DNA of 64,000 nt, taken from assembly GCA_022559845.1 (NCBI GenBank), contig CM040121.1, forward strand, positions 569,272,140 through 569,336,139, given 5' to 3'. The notes beneath the pieces were generated by a model. That model saw only the letters and a program-made list of their open reading frames with translations, was not told the origin of the DNA and searched no databases. Positions 44,507 to 56,045 of this stretch are shown piece by piece (within the stretch, counting starts at the first letter, position 1; the number at the start of each line of letters is the position of its first letter). This DNA is from Amorphophallus konjac. Its lineage: Eukaryota > Streptophyta > Magnoliopsida > Alismatales > Araceae. The position numbers and the translations under genes were made by a program.

Positions 44507-44758
44507 ATGTCCTCAGGAGAGTATGGTACCTCGTCGGATGATGAATCACTGCCGACTCGTCGTCAACCCTTGGTCCTCCGGGGGAATCCAGCGCCGGTAC
44601 CGTGGCGGCCGTGGCCTGTGCTTGGAGAGGGTGTCCCGACTCCTGAGCAGTACAGACTCGGGTACCTGGACGGCTGGCGAGAGGCCTTGGAGAAGGTTAA
44701 CCGCTTGTATGCTGGCAGGGGAATCCTGCTTCTTGAGCCGGATAGGTTCCGTCCTTGA
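44507..44758 (+). CDS. Small plus-strand ORF downstream of the antisense gene
   Basis: An 83-residue frame from an ATG, MSSGEYGTSSDDESLPTRR... with YLDGWREALEKVNRLYAGRG at the C-terminal side. The charged, helix-forming end resembles the style of the large antisense gene (FREGWSAAGRATAEHL), but I see no firm homology. A TATA-like CCCTATAAATGG lies at 44427-44438, about 70 bases upstream. It could be a second transcript unit or an exon. I do not recognise its family. Confidence 0.4.
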   Translation: MSSGEYGTSSDDESLPTRRQPLVLRGNPAPVPWRPWPVLGEGVPTPEQYRLGYLDGWREALEKVNRLYAGRGILLLEPDRFRP

Positions 44759-45600
44759 CGGGATGAGAAGTGTCAGGGTAGCGCTGCTTTTCAAACTTCA
44801 ACTATTTTCCCTTGCTTGTCTTCGCGGTGTATAACCATTGTTTGCTCCTTGCAGGTGCTTGGTGAGATGCTCCTCGTTGCTGGAACATCTTCCTACTTTC
44901 TGGTAGGAAGGATTGTAAGGAATGGTGGAATCTGTTTTCCATTCTTCCACTCTGTGGGCCTGGCCGTGCGGCTTGGACGACGGCGGTGGGCTCCTCAGTT
45001 TACAGGCATGGCCAGTACGTCTCTCCCCGCCGCTGCTGTCGCACGCCGTCCGTGGCGGGACACAAGACAACCTCTCCTTTCAAGGGAGGCACCGGTGGCA
45101 GCTAGGGCAGTGGGGCTTGTTCGCCAGTTTGGAAACATGGCCAGTTCGCTGGGGTGGCCTTCCTAATGCGTTGGCCTCGTGGTACCACTGTCGCCCGTTG
45201 GCTTGGGTAGGTCGGTTGGTTCCCTGTAACGGGTGGACCTCGCTGGCCTTCCTTCAAGCGGGGATGGCTGGAGCTACTGGCCTAGTTTTCCTCGTGCAGG
45301 CCTTCTACCAGTGAAGCCCTTTGTTGGCCTGAGGGCTTTGTCCCTCTTCTCTGGCATAGGAGGCTTCTTCCGTAGGTACCCTCCCACAGAACAAAGATGG
45401 GTACCTATGCATGCTCAGAGACTGTGCATGATCGTTGATAGAGGATGATATTCGGGAAGCGAGTCGTTGGAGTCATATGTCGCCATCGTCGAGCACGTTT
45501 TATCTCTCCATGTACTTATATTTTGCCCGTGTGAGGGTACTTTGCCAATTTTCTGGCAGCTTGTACTTTGACTAAAGAAATATAAATTCTTTGATTCTGA
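44759..45600. other. Non-coding interior of Tat element
   Basis: No conserved domain on either strand. It is part of the variable region between integrase and the 3' LTR. Confidence 0.5.
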
Positions 45601-45639
45601 GCCAATATTGATGTGTACCTTTTACCGGAGTTCTTCTTC

Positions 45640-46040
45640 ATGCTTTCCTAGGCGATCCTCCATGCTCGTCTTCCACAGTGCTCGTGTCCTCCGTGGGGAC
45701 CCTTGGGTTGCCTTCTCATTTTCAAGGAGAGCGGTGCTCGCCTTTAGGGAACCCTTAGGTTACCTTCTCATTTTAAATGGGAGCAGTGCTTGCCTCTAGG
45801 GAACCCTTAGGTTACCTTCTCGTTTTCAAGGGGAGCCTTAGGTTACCTTCTCATTTTCAAGGGGAGCGGTACTCGCCTCTAGGGAACCCTTAGGCTACCT
45901 TCTCGTTTTCAAGGGGAGCGGTGCTCGCCTTTAGGGAACCCTTAGGTTACCTTCTCATTTAGGCTACCTTCTTATTTTCAAGGGGAGTGGTGCTCGCCTC
46001 TAGGGAACCCTTAGGCTACCTTTTTCTTTGTTCATGGGCA
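45640..46040. repeat. Tandem repeat in the Tat 3' region
   Basis: Six to seven imperfect copies of a unit of about 60 bases with variants of CTCGCCTCTAGGGAACCCTTA, GGTTACCTTCTCATTTTCAA and GGGGAGCGGTG; some copies are truncated. Hypervariable tandem repeats downstream of pol are known in this lineage and can seed satellite DNA. Confidence 0.9.
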
Positions 46041-46064
46041 ACTTACCCTAGTGGAGTATGGTTG

Positions 46065-47095
46065 GTGACGTTTCACTGGAATAACTTCCTGAGGTTGACG
46101 GAGTTCCACGTCCTGGGCACCTCTCTCCCCCCAAGCGTCACCAGCATGTACGCTCCTTTGCCGAGTGCTTCTGCTACCCAATATGGGCCTTCCTAGTTCG
46201 GTGCGAGTTTTCCTACGGCTCCTCGCGGGTCAGCCACACTTGCTCGCCGTAGGACCATATCTCCGGGGAAGAAGTGTCGCTCCTTAACCCGGGCATTGTA
46301 ATACTGCTCCAGCTTCTGCTAATATGCCGCAAGCTTTATCTGGGCGTTGGTTCTTCTTTCTTTGAGCAAGTCCAGGTTTTCTCGCATTGCCTGGTTGTTC
46401 CTGACCTCATCAAAATGTCCCACTCATAACGAGGGGTTGGATATTTCCACCGGGACTACTGCCTCAGCTCTGTAGGTGAGATGAAAGGGCGTCTCCCCGG
46501 TGGCGGCTCTAGCGGTGGTCCGGTGAGCCCATAGGATGCTGAGGATTGAATCAATCCATGCATCGCCTGCTTGGTCCAAGCGAGTCTTGATGCCGTGGAG
46601 TAGAGTTTGGTTGGCGTTTTCCACCAACCCGTTGGCATGGGGGTCTCCCACTGAGGTGTAGTGATTCCAGATCCCAACTCTGAGCACTTCTCCTGAAAGG
46701 TGGTGCTCGCGAACTGTCTGCCGTTGTCAGTAGTGAGAACCCTGGGGATCCCAAACCGGCAAATGATGCTCCGTAGCACGAATTTCTAAGCTGCTTCGCT
46801 TGTTATTTTTCCCAATGGCTCAGTTTCGATCAATTTGGTGAAGTAGTCGATGACGACTATGACGAATTTCTTCCTTCCTTGTGCCTCAGGGAAGGGCCCC
46901 ACTATGTTGATCCCCCACCGCACAACGGGTGAGGCTCCGTCAAGGCGTGGAGCTGTGTCGCCGGCTGGTGGTGAAGGTGGGAGTACTTCTGGCATTGGGG
47001 GCACCTTTGAACGTAGTTGAGGTAGTCTTGCTGCAAGGTGGGCCACCAATACCCTTGTCGGATCAGCGTCCTCGCGAGTGCTTGCCCTCCCACAT
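46065..47095 (-). pseudogene. pol: Tat integrase, frameshifted
   Basis: Integrase inserts retroelement DNA. Next to the solo-LTR insertion it reads VGGQALARTLIRQGYWWPTL and CPQCQ, the zinc-binding half. The catalytic core follows in other frames: VVIDYFTKLIE (first D), LTTDNGRQFAS (second D) and ANGLVENANQTLL (E). The C-terminal part continues with stops (NQAMRENLDLLKERR, GPYWV, RTWNSVNLRK) to about 46065. At least three frame changes and several nonsense codons are present, for example TAG near 46786. The rest of the N-terminus is across the insertion at 50859-51066. Confidence 0.88.
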
Positions 47096-48629
47096 TGTGA
47101 CGACCCAGATCCCGGATACCAGATATACCCGAAAGGACTACCGAATACACCTGATACCACTTGGAACCCGCGAGGCCTCCCAAGAGCGATAAAGCTCCGA
47201 AGGGATAAAAGGATTGTCGTGTAGTACATTGAAGCCACAGAGATATAACAGAAAGTAATTAAATTTTATTAGATTGGTTTGCTAAAGTAGCTGAAATAAA
47301 AATACTTTTTAATTAATAATTTTAATTTAACAATTATACCAGAGTCCAGTCCAAGAAATTAAAGACAAGTACAGGCCACAGGGAAAGAACGTACGCTGAG
47401 GTCGGGGGATACCCGACGCAGGTACCGCTGGCAGCTACAGACGCTTCACACCCAGAACCACGGACAGAGACGACGCCACCCACCTGAAAAGTAGGGGTGA
47501 GTCTCCAAACAGAGACTCAGTAGGGGTCACGCGGATCCCCACTGAAAAACACGCAGCACACGGAACAGAAAGCAACAGTAGTAGCAAAGCAGGAAAATCT
47601 ACACTACAAAGCTGTAAAAAGAACAGGAACAGCAGGAGTAGGGAACAGACTAAGAGCAAGGGAAGCTAAAAGAAAAGGGAAAAGCGAGGCCGTAAAACTG
47701 GGAACACGGCCATCGAGAGGAACTCGGCTCCCTAAGCTACTCCAAGCAGCGACAGAACGGCGACTCTGATCTGACAAAGTCAGGAGTTACCAATCTGTCG
47801 ACACGACGCCAGGCCTAAGACGAAGACCTGCAAAGACAGACAAAAGTCTAGAAAAGATCTAGACAGACGACAGACAGACTCGACGACACACACGACTAGA
47901 ACGTCATGCACGCAACACAACATTGACCTCGAGTAGGGCCACGAGAGGGCTAACTCAGAAAGGTCATGACGCACAAGAAACGCGAAGAGTCACATGTCAC
48001 GTGATGGAAGCACCTCCTCATCATAAAAACAACCAGCTACGTCCACTGACGTCTTACACTGCGCCAAGAGTGTCTCGCCTACGGTACCGCTAAAGCCACG
48101 GTAGAGTCGCAGACATGCACTGAACCAAACAGGAACAACAGCAACGAGTAACTCGTCAGGGTTACACCCGTCGAGTTAAGTCCTCAGCCGCTGACCACGT
48201 GTGCACACACTGGCTCTTGCCTAAGCCAGGCCCTCTAGCTAGTTTTCTCCCTCGGTAGGACGCTACCGCTGGCCGGGAGCCCACGGAACTAGCTTACAAA
48301 CCGTATTACGGGAACTGCCCTTTCCACCACTCCGAGGTGGGTCAACACACTAGATCGCGTGCGTCGACAGGCTGCGACTAGTGGAGGTTCACAAGACACC
48401 AGACTCAGAAACACAAGTGCTAGAGTACAGACAAGCTAGAATGCACTATCGCACGTACTACTAGGCACCACTGGCAGTACGACTACTGCCAACAGACTCA
48501 GGACTAGGCAACTAGACCTACAACGTAACGATCCTTGAGTCGGACGACTCAAACGTAAGATCGTCACTGACAGCGGAAGAAGCTGCCAATCGGTATAATC
48601 CTAAGCCACGGGAAATGACGCTCGGCAGA

Positions 48630-49400
48630 AAAAGACTCACGGAGACCTGAGGGAACACCAAGAACCCTCAACACGCTTGGACATGCAAACCAAGGTAAGG
48701 CGATACCTCGAGGCGTCCAGAACCAAAGTCTCGGACTGGACAGAACTGCCGAGACACACACGCAAGGTCACCCGTCAACCACTGGGTCACCCCGGGTTGA
48801 CCGGAACCCAACAAAGACACGCAAGCACAAACCCTCTTGGCCACCTCGGAACACGGTTACAGCCCTCATAGGACATCGGGTGATGTCCGCGTGACAATGG
48901 CGAACCCCAAGGTCAAGCCAAGATACCGGAAACCAATCCACCGGTAGACCACTCTCTGGCGTAGGCTATCCATCACTCGGTCGCTAGGTCAACCAAGCAG
49001 TCAAGGAGGACTCGCCACGCAACCAGAGGCAAAGACACTGGTGGTCCTAGATTAAGTCGCTCGGAGAAACTATAACAGTCAAGGAATAGACCGCACACAA
49101 TTCACCCGAACCGACCGATCCAGGGAACCACCGGATAGACAAACTAACACTAGCAGTCCAAGGTAGGACCACTAGAAACACCGCCCTAACTCACATAGAC
49201 GACCGACACGAAACAGACAGGACATACGGAGACTTGGGGGAACTTCGATACCCTCAAGGCACATGGACACACAAACTGAGGTCAAATCGTACCTCTAGGT
49301 GTCCAGAACTACGTCTCGAGCTGGACAAATCCATCGAGACACAGGCAAGGTCGCATGTCGACCATTGGATCACACCGGGTCGACCAGACCAGAGCAATGA
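48630..49400. repeat. Diverged internal duplication in the solo LTR
   Basis: The block at 48640-48810 (ACCCTCAACACGC, CGTCCAGAACC, GACAGAACTGCCGAGACAC, ACCACTGGGTCACC) recurs at about 49230-49400 with the same order. The offset is about 590 bases. Confidence 0.8.
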
Positions 49401-49439
49401 CTCTAACGCGACACCGGGAGAAGCCATCACGGCCAACCA

Positions 49440-49870
49440 ATAAAACATTGGGGATGAGCGGTTCAGAATGGACCACTCAACAGGATGGACGGTCTGAAAC
49501 TGACCACACAAAGGGGTTGAACGGTCCGGAACTGACCGCACAACTCCAAGGGATGGACGGTCACAAAGGGACCACACAACAAGATAAACTGTCCGAACTG
49601 GACCGCACAACGGGATGGACGGTCCGAACCTGACCGCACAACTCCCAGGGGATATGTGGTCTAGTAGACGACCACACAAGGGGATATGTGGTCTAGCAGA
49701 CGACCACACAACCCAAACCGACATAAGATGGACGGTCCAAGACCAACCGCCCAAGGGGGATGTGTGGTCTATCATAAGACCACACAACCACAACCGACAA
49801 AGGATAAACGGTCCGGGGATGGCCGCCCTTATACATGAACGGTCCGGAACTGACCGTTCAAGTGTCACGG
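49440..49870. repeat. Cluster of ACGGTCC/GGACCG palindromic motifs
   Basis: About ten repeats of GATGGACGGTCCGGAACTGA with CCGCACAA, varying as GTGGTCTAGTAGACGACCACACAA. Each unit is a near-palindrome around a short centre. They fall in the part of the LTR that corresponds to the AACGCGCTA cluster at 26012-26235. Confidence 0.85.
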
Positions 49871-50858
49871 TGAGCAAACCATGGGTTCGGCCCGACGGAG
49901 GCCTTTCCACGCCCCGTTCGTCCCGAGACGAAGGGGATACAACCATGGACCTGCTGGCAATCACATAGACTCCTTCTGGAGTCAAAACGACGCACGGATC
50001 GTAAGAAACGGGCTATTCTAACGAAATGACCCAAAAATGGTTTTCGGACTTCCCGGAGCCCTAGCGGTCAAACGGGACCACCAAACGAAACGAAATCAGT
50101 GACTATGGAACGCTGACGTCCCAGGGAGTCCATTGACAGTAACTGATCTAAAAATGGTTGTCGTTTTCTGGCGAACCCTAAAAAACTTGAAAATCACGGT
50201 TTAGGCTAAACAAGCCCAAACTTGACCGTTTCCACGCCGAACGACGTGCAATGGCAGGGAAAACGGGCAGGGAGAAGTGGTGATCCGACACCCTACCTCC
50301 ACCGAAGAAACCGTGTCCCGAAGGGACTAAACCGCACCGAAAACAGCATCGCAAGCTCAAACGCCGGCTTTGAATCCACCGTTCGGGATCGCGTCAAAAT
50401 CGCTCCATCCTCGCCCCGTCGCGCACCCAGCCATCTCCACAGCGTCCCCAGCACTCGCCCCTAGGTCCTCCGTCTGTAGCCAGAGCCGAGAAGGTGAAAC
50501 GGGAGAGAGAGAGAGGGCGGCGGCGTGAATGAGAAGGAGGAGAGAGAAAAGGAATAGAAAAAGGAAAAGAAATTAGGAATTTTCCTAATTTCTGAAAAAT
50601 CTGATTTTTGGCCCTATCTCAGAAAAATACGCAAAAATAGTCAAAAAGACCGGCTCGGAGAGTACATCGTCGATGTAGCATCCTCGAGTCGATGAACTGA
50701 CAACTAAAGTCACCGTAGGGTTCCGTAACTAGTACGAGAGAAAAACCCACACGGATCGTAAAACTCAACTCGGAAGTCACAAAAGCGAACCGAAACTCAC
50801 CGAAACAGATCCGAAAGATCCAACAAGACCTATTAAGGATACAGGGCATTACACACAT

Positions 50859-51804
50859 GACTTTCGCAGAGTCCTTCATGGACTTCTTGGATGGCCTGGT
50901 TGGCTTCCGTGGGGAAGAGGCACTTGAGTAGAGGGACTGAGAGGGACCGGCGATATAGTCGGCCGTCCACCGTAGTGAAGTGGGCCGCTCTTGCCCGCGT
51001 GCGCCGCGCTTCGGCGTGGTCACTGGGGAGCTGCTGTCGAAGGAGGAAATCGAGTAGAGGATCCATCTAGGATGGTTCGTAGTCGATGGCATTTACCTGG
51101 AGTGCTGGATCGTCTATGCTCGGTACTGACAGTTCCTCTATCAGGACTGATCTTGAGTTGGAGACCGTAGTGGCTGATGCTAGGCGGGAGAGGGCGTCTG
51201 CTCGGACGTTTTCCTCGCGTGGGATGTGGACCACTTCAAAGTGGGCGAACTCATTTGCCGCGGCCTTGGCCTTCTCTAAATATTTCATCATGAAGGGGTC
51301 TCGGGCCTCGAACTCCCCCTTGACTTGGTTGACGATGAGCGTGGAGTCGCTGTATGCTTGCATGCTTGACGCCCCTAGGTGTTTCACCATGCGCAACCCG
51401 GAGAGGAGCGCCTCGTATTTAGCCATGTTGTTCGTGGTCGGGAAGTTGAAGCGCAGGGCATACTGTAGCTCTACTCCTTCTAGCGAGAGCAAGACCAGCC
51501 CTGCGCCGCTGCCTGCGGCGTAGGATGATCCGTCGACGTATAACTCCCAGGTGGGCTCCGAGGACTTCTCAGGTAAGTCTTCGGGGGGTAGGGTGCACTC
51601 GACGACGAAGTCTGCGAGAGCCTGGACCTTGATCGTTGTCCTCGATCGGAACTTGATATCGAATTCTCCCAACTCGATGGCCCACTTGACCAGTCTTCCG
51701 GACGCATCAGGGTTCTGAAGGATTTGCCGGAGGGGCTGGTCGGTGAGGACGACGATCCGGTGAGCCAAGAAGTATGGCCGTAGCTTGCGAGCAGCTGTAA
51801 TCAA
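50859..51804 (-). pseudogene. pol: Tat dual RNase H and integrase N-terminus
   Basis: The frame begins with the end of the gypsy RNase H (AARKLRPYFLAHRIVVLTDQ, WAIELGEFDIKF). A complete second, archaeal-type RNase H follows: WELYVDGSS (D), MAKYEALLSGL (E), AYSDSTLIVNQV (D) and REENVRADALSRLAS (D). All four catalytic acids are present. This second domain is diagnostic of the Tat lineage. One TAG at 51064-51069, where W is expected (EPS-stop-MDPLLDFLL), precedes the integrase N-terminal region (LYRRSLSVPLLKCL), which is cut by the solo LTR at HEGLCESH. Confidence 0.92.
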
Positions 51805-51840
51805 CGCGAAGGTGAACTTTTTAGTTCATGAGTATCGGAA

Positions 51841-52752
51841 TTCCGGTCCTTGTAGTGCTCGGCTGACATAGTAGACATGCTTCATGGCTCCTGCTTCCTC
51901 CCGTGTGAGCACAACACTCATGGTGCTGGGTGTCACAGAGAGGTACAAGAGCAGTTGTTCCCCCCCTTGGGGTTTGGTGAGGACATGAGGCGTCATCAGG
52001 TAGCGCTTCAATTCTTCGAACGCATGTTTGCACTCCTGGTCCCAATCGATCCATCCCTTCTTCTCTGGAGCCAGGTTAGCCTGCTTGATCAACCGGAAGA
52101 AGGGTAGACATCATTCGGCGGCTCGGGATAAGAACCGGGCCAGAGCGGCGACGCGCCCGGTGAGGCACTGTACGTCCCTCACCCGCTTGGGTCACTCCAT
52201 CTCCAACACTGCTTTGATCTGATCGGGGTTGGCTTCGATTCCTCGGTGAGTAATGAAGAAACCTAGGAACTTGCCTGACTGCACCCCGAACGCACACTTA
52301 GCAAGGTTGAGTTTCATGTTGTACCTTCTGAGCGTGGTGAAGGTTTCCGCCAAGTCGCGCAAGTGCTCGACTGCTCGGAGGCTTTTCACGAGCATGTCGT
52401 CGATGTAGACCTCCATATTACGGCCGATCTGCGAGTCAAACATATGGTTGACTAGGCGTTGATACGTGGCTCCGACGTTCTTCAGCCCGAACGGCATGCG
52501 AGTGTAGCAGTATAAGCCGTGGTTGGTGATAAACGCAGTCTTGTCTTGGTCGGGTTGATGCATGCTGATCTGATGGTACCCTGAATAGGCGTCAAGGAAG
52601 CTCAGCATTTCGTGCCCGGCCGTGGCGTCAACCAGCTGTTCGATCCGTGGCATGGGGAAGCTATCTTTGGGCGTGGCTTTGTTAAGGTCGGTGTAGTCCA
52701 CGCACATCCGCCACTTCCCGTTGCTCTTGGGAACCAGGACTACGTTGGCCAC
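51841..52752 (-). pseudogene. pol: Tat reverse transcriptase
   Basis: Polymerase copying element RNA to DNA. The fingers and palm are intact: VLVPKSNGKWRMCVDYTDLN, FLDAYSGYHQISMHQPDQ, TRMPFGLKNVGATYQRL and the catalytic VYIDDMLVKS, then LNLAKCAFGV and GKFLGFFIT. The thumb is broken by TGA near 52192 (LEME-stop-PKR) and TGA near 52110 (SRAAE-stop-CLPFF). It continues KGWIDWDQECKHAFEELK to EFRYS-stop-TKKFTFALI, joining RNase H. All pieces share one frame, so the damage is by nonsense codons only. Confidence 0.92.
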
Positions 52753-52788
52753 CCAATCTGGATACTGGGTAGGCCGGAGCAGTCCTGA

Positions 52789-53757
52789 TCATAATTTTTC
52801 GCTCACTTGATGCCTGATGATGGCTTGTCGCTCGGGGTTACACCGTCTTCGACGTTGCTGTACCGGGCGACATTTAGGGTCCAACCTTAGTTGGTGCGTG
52901 ATGGCCTCCGAAGGAATTCCGGGGAGCTCGTCCTCGGACCAAGCGAACACGTCCTGATTGGCAGCGAGGAAGCTTGCGTACCCTTGTTTGTCGTGCTCGG
53001 GCAAGGTAGCGCCGATCTTCAGTGACCTGCTTGGATCATCCCCGACCTGGATGAGGTACAAGTCCTCGGCTGGCGCACTCGTGCTCGGACCCGGATCTTC
53101 AGTCCTCGCCTTCTTCTCTGGAGGCGCTTCTTCGGGACGTCGGTCGCGGGTGGAGATAAGGTAGCACCTCCTGGACTCCCGTTGATCGCCCCGGGCTTCC
53201 CCTACCCCATGGGGGGTGGGGAACTTGAGCTTCTGGTGGTAGGAGGAAGGGACGCCTCGGAGCGTGCCGAGGATTCCTCGACCGATGATGGCATTGTACC
53301 CTGTCATTGCACGTACCACAGTAAAGTCGGTGAGGAAGGTTACCTCTTTTGGTGCCATCCCGAATGTAATCGGGAGGAAGATACGCACTTCTGGGCGGAC
53401 AGTCGTGCCGGAGAATCCATACAGCGGCGTGTGCAATGGCGCGAGTCGTGACACGTCGACACCCATGAGTACAAGACAGTCGTACGCGATAACATCGGAT
53501 CCACTTCCATTATCTACCAAGATGCGGCGCACAGTACATTGATTGATGGTGGCGTAAACCACCAAAGCATCAGAATGGCGCGTCGTGACGCCGTTAAGGT
53601 CATCCTCGGAGAAGACTATGGGGTCTCCCGGGTGGCATGAAGGGGAAAACTCCCTTGGGGTTCCGTCGCCTTGATCCGCCGTGTTGATAGCCGTCGCGTA
53701 CCGACGCCTTCTGCTCACGCTGTCTCCCCCCGCAGCGGGCCCCCCAGAGATCATCAT
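52789..53757 (-). pseudogene. pol: Tat protease and pol linker
   Basis: The aspartic protease centre is RRILVDNGSGSDV, in which D-N-G-S is the form usual in Tat elements. The domain continues with LYGFSGTTV, ITFGM and YNAIIGRGIL. The C-terminal part reads FAWSEDELPGI and THQLRLDP, the usual lead into reverse transcriptase. The frame closes with a stop after RHQVSEKL, where the related text continues toward LRPTQYPDWVANVV in the same frame. Confidence 0.9.
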
Positions 53758-53805
53758 GATCTCCTTTCCGTTGGGCCGATTGTCGATCGGGGGAGGTGTC
53801 TTCTG

Positions 53806-55190
53806 TCATCTCTCGACATTTTTAGCAAGGAACTTATCGAGGAGCCCTCTGCGTACGAGGTCCTCGATGGCATCCTTCAGATTGATGCAGTCAGCGGTGT
53901 CGTGGCCATGGTCCCGGTGGAAGCGGCAATACTTCTTCTTATCCCATGAGTTGGGATCTGACTTCATCCGCGAGAGCCACTTGAGGAACGGCTCCTCGCG
54001 AATCTCCATCAGGATCTGGTCGGGCGGGGCCGTCAGGGGTGTATAGTGGCGGTAGCCACCCCTTTCCTTCTCGGAGTGATCGCGGTGGACCCCATCGCGT
54101 CGCTCTCGCTTGCTCCGACCCTCACGCGGTGGGTCGACGGCTCTCTTGCGATCGGGCTGGTTGGTCCCAGCCGCGCGGCGCAGGGCCGCTGTGTTCTCCT
54201 CGCAATGTGCGTGCTTCTGGGCTAGCGCGAGGAGATCTGGAAGGGTCGTTGGGGATTCGACTCCGAGCGCGCGTCGGAGGATGTGGTCTCGCGTCCCTGA
54301 GTGAGCGCCGTGGTGGCGATGCCGACGTCGAGGTGGGGGATCTGGAGTGCCTCCGTACGGAAGCGAGAGACGAAGTCCCACAGCGCCTCTTCCTTCCCCT
54401 GCCTGAGGGAGAGCATGGTTACTACAGACTTGGCTACCTTTCGACAGCCCACGAAGTTCTCCTTGAACAACTTCTTGAGCTGCTGGAAGGAGGAGATCGT
54501 CCCGGCTGGCAGGGACTCGAACCATGCTCGGGCGTTCTCCCGAAGGGTCGTGACGAACGCCAGGCACTTTACAGTGTCCGAGGCCCGGTGAAACACTAGG
54601 TGGGACTCGAAGCCGTGTAGGTGGTCGACCGGGTCGATGGTGCCGTCGTAGGAGGTAAATGACGGCAACTGAAGCTTTGGCGGGATGGGGGCTTCCATGA
54701 TTTTCCTGGAAAAGGGAGCGTGGAAGTCCTGGTCGTCGTCGATGAGGCCGCGGTTCTTGGCGACTAGGAGGACGTCATCTAGGTACTGGACCTTGTCCTC
54801 TATTTCGTCGAACCGTTGGAGCCGACGGTCCATCTCCGGGTTGGAATGGAGAGGGCTGCGTCCCCTAGACGTGGGCACGCTGCGCGATCGTCGGGTTCTT
54901 GCGACGGAGGCATGGGATGCCTCCCGTACCTGCCAGAAGTTCTCTCCGGCCTGGCCTCCCTCGCCCTCCCGTCGCTCGGGTGGGGCGTTTTGGGGCCTCT
55001 GGTCCCGGAGCTCTTGGCAGAATTTCGCCAGGGCTCGGATCTCCTGGCGGAGCTCGTCTAGGTTACCTAAAGTGACCTCTTGTCGGTGGTGCACGGAAGA
55101 AGCTTCCTGCGATCCCCGGCGAGAGTTGGGTCCCTGATGGGAATCTCGCCCCCGGTTGTTGGTGTTGCGGAGGCTTCCACGGGGCGCCAT
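53806..55190 (-). pseudogene. gag: Tat gag with one frameshift
   Basis: Structural polyprotein. The ATG at 55190 opens MAPRGSLRNTNNRGRDSHQG. The gag core is LPSFTSYDGTIDPVDHLHGF, then KCLAFVTTLRENARAWFESL, SFQQLKKLFKENFVG and LWDFVSRFRTEALQI. Near 54300 one base is gained or lost: DVGIATTAL is in the first frame and HSGTRDHILRRALG in the second. The latter continues to the nucleocapsid finger YCRFHRDHGHDTADC, a CxxH...GH...C pattern typical of Tat gag. A TGA after FLAKNVER separates it from the protease frame, with QKTPPPIDNRPNGKEIM between; a tryptophan codon is likely lost. Confidence 0.9.
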
Positions 55191-55207
55191 AGCTTTTCGC
55201 TCGTCTT

Positions 55208-55228
55208 CCCACAGACATCGCCAAGAAG
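55208..55228 (-). promoter_or_regulatory. Candidate primer binding site of the Tat element
   Basis: The minus strand after the LTR end CCGCTACA reads CTTCTTGGCGATGTCTGTGG. TGGCGA starts are used by tRNA-Arg-primed Tat/Ogre elements, but the rest matches poorly from memory, so the tRNA is not assigned. Confidence 0.45.
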
Positions 55229-55854
55229 TGTAGCGGCAGGAAAATGGTTCCTAGGTCACGTACCATCTTCTCTATTTATTTGTTGGGGAAGTCGTCTCGC
55301 GCCCGTGGATGCATGCACACACCAAGAAACCAGAAGGGCGTCAGAAGGAGTCCCGGGTGTTACCCCAGGGGACAACCCTCCGATGCTTAAGTCAGCAAGA
55401 GATTAATGAGCAATAGAGAGGAGCAAGGTGAGAGTGAAGTGGTGTGGACGTCAAAAAATGATGATGAAGATCATACGGCATGTACGTCGCCGCATCCGAG
55501 AGCAGGTCGAAGACGGAGATGCCAAATAAACCCCATACCTCGCCCAATCAGGACGGGAACACACTTGGTGGCCGGCTACCCGACAAGGAAGCCCCTCAAG
55601 CAGAAGGCGTCGCCACGGCTCTCCAAACGGCTATGCCGAAGCCCAGATCAAGAGAAAACCTGAGAGTTCGGACACGGGTTCGGCATATGTTAAAAACCAT
55701 TCGCAATTCTAAACTGGGGCTCAAAGGCTTCAAACCAAACACTACAGAGGCAATGCATCAAAACCGGAGCATTCCGGGAATATATGCGGTCGTCTGAACG
55801 GCCGAAACCTTAAGAAAAGGCCCAAAACCGGCGTGGCCATCACTTAAGCCGGCG

Positions 55855-56045
55855 CGCTCTTAAACCGGCGCGCCCCCCTTGGGCTTCCTTAAACCGGCGC
55901 GCTCCTTTCTCCCTTGGGGTGTTAAACCGGCGCGCATCACTATTCACGTATCACTATTCATGCCACTATTCATATCACTATTCACGCCTTACTATTCAAG
56001 CCATTCTCATTTTGTTGTTAATCCGGCGCGCACAATGTCGCGCCG
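55855..56045. repeat. First CCGGCGCGC motif cluster
   Basis: Six or so copies of TTAAACCGGCGCGC or AATCCGGCGCGC in 190 bases, separated by C- and T-rich spacers with repeated CACTATTCA. Confidence 0.85.

Larger units (their letters stand above)
47096..50853 (-). mobile_element. Solo LTR of family X inserted in integrase, 3758 bp
   Basis: The target duplication CACAT lies at 47091-47095 and 50854-50858. On the plus strand it begins TGTGACGACCC and ends GGGCATTACA. On the minus strand it starts TGTAATGCCC, like the 3' LTR ending at 27125. Removing it rejoins integrase (HEGLCESHVGGQALAR). It contains no retroelement gene. Inside are an internal duplication (48630-48810 and 49220-49400), a cluster of ACGGTCC palindromes (49440-49870) and a GA-rich leader-like tract near 50500. 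An LTR of this length is unusual but occurs in plant gypsy elements. Confidence 0.9.

Noticed and set aside
49254..49985. 243-residue minus-strand frame in the solo LTR
   Set aside because: It runs through the ACGGTCC repeat cluster, and its sequence is repeats of W/C/G-rich text without a domain.
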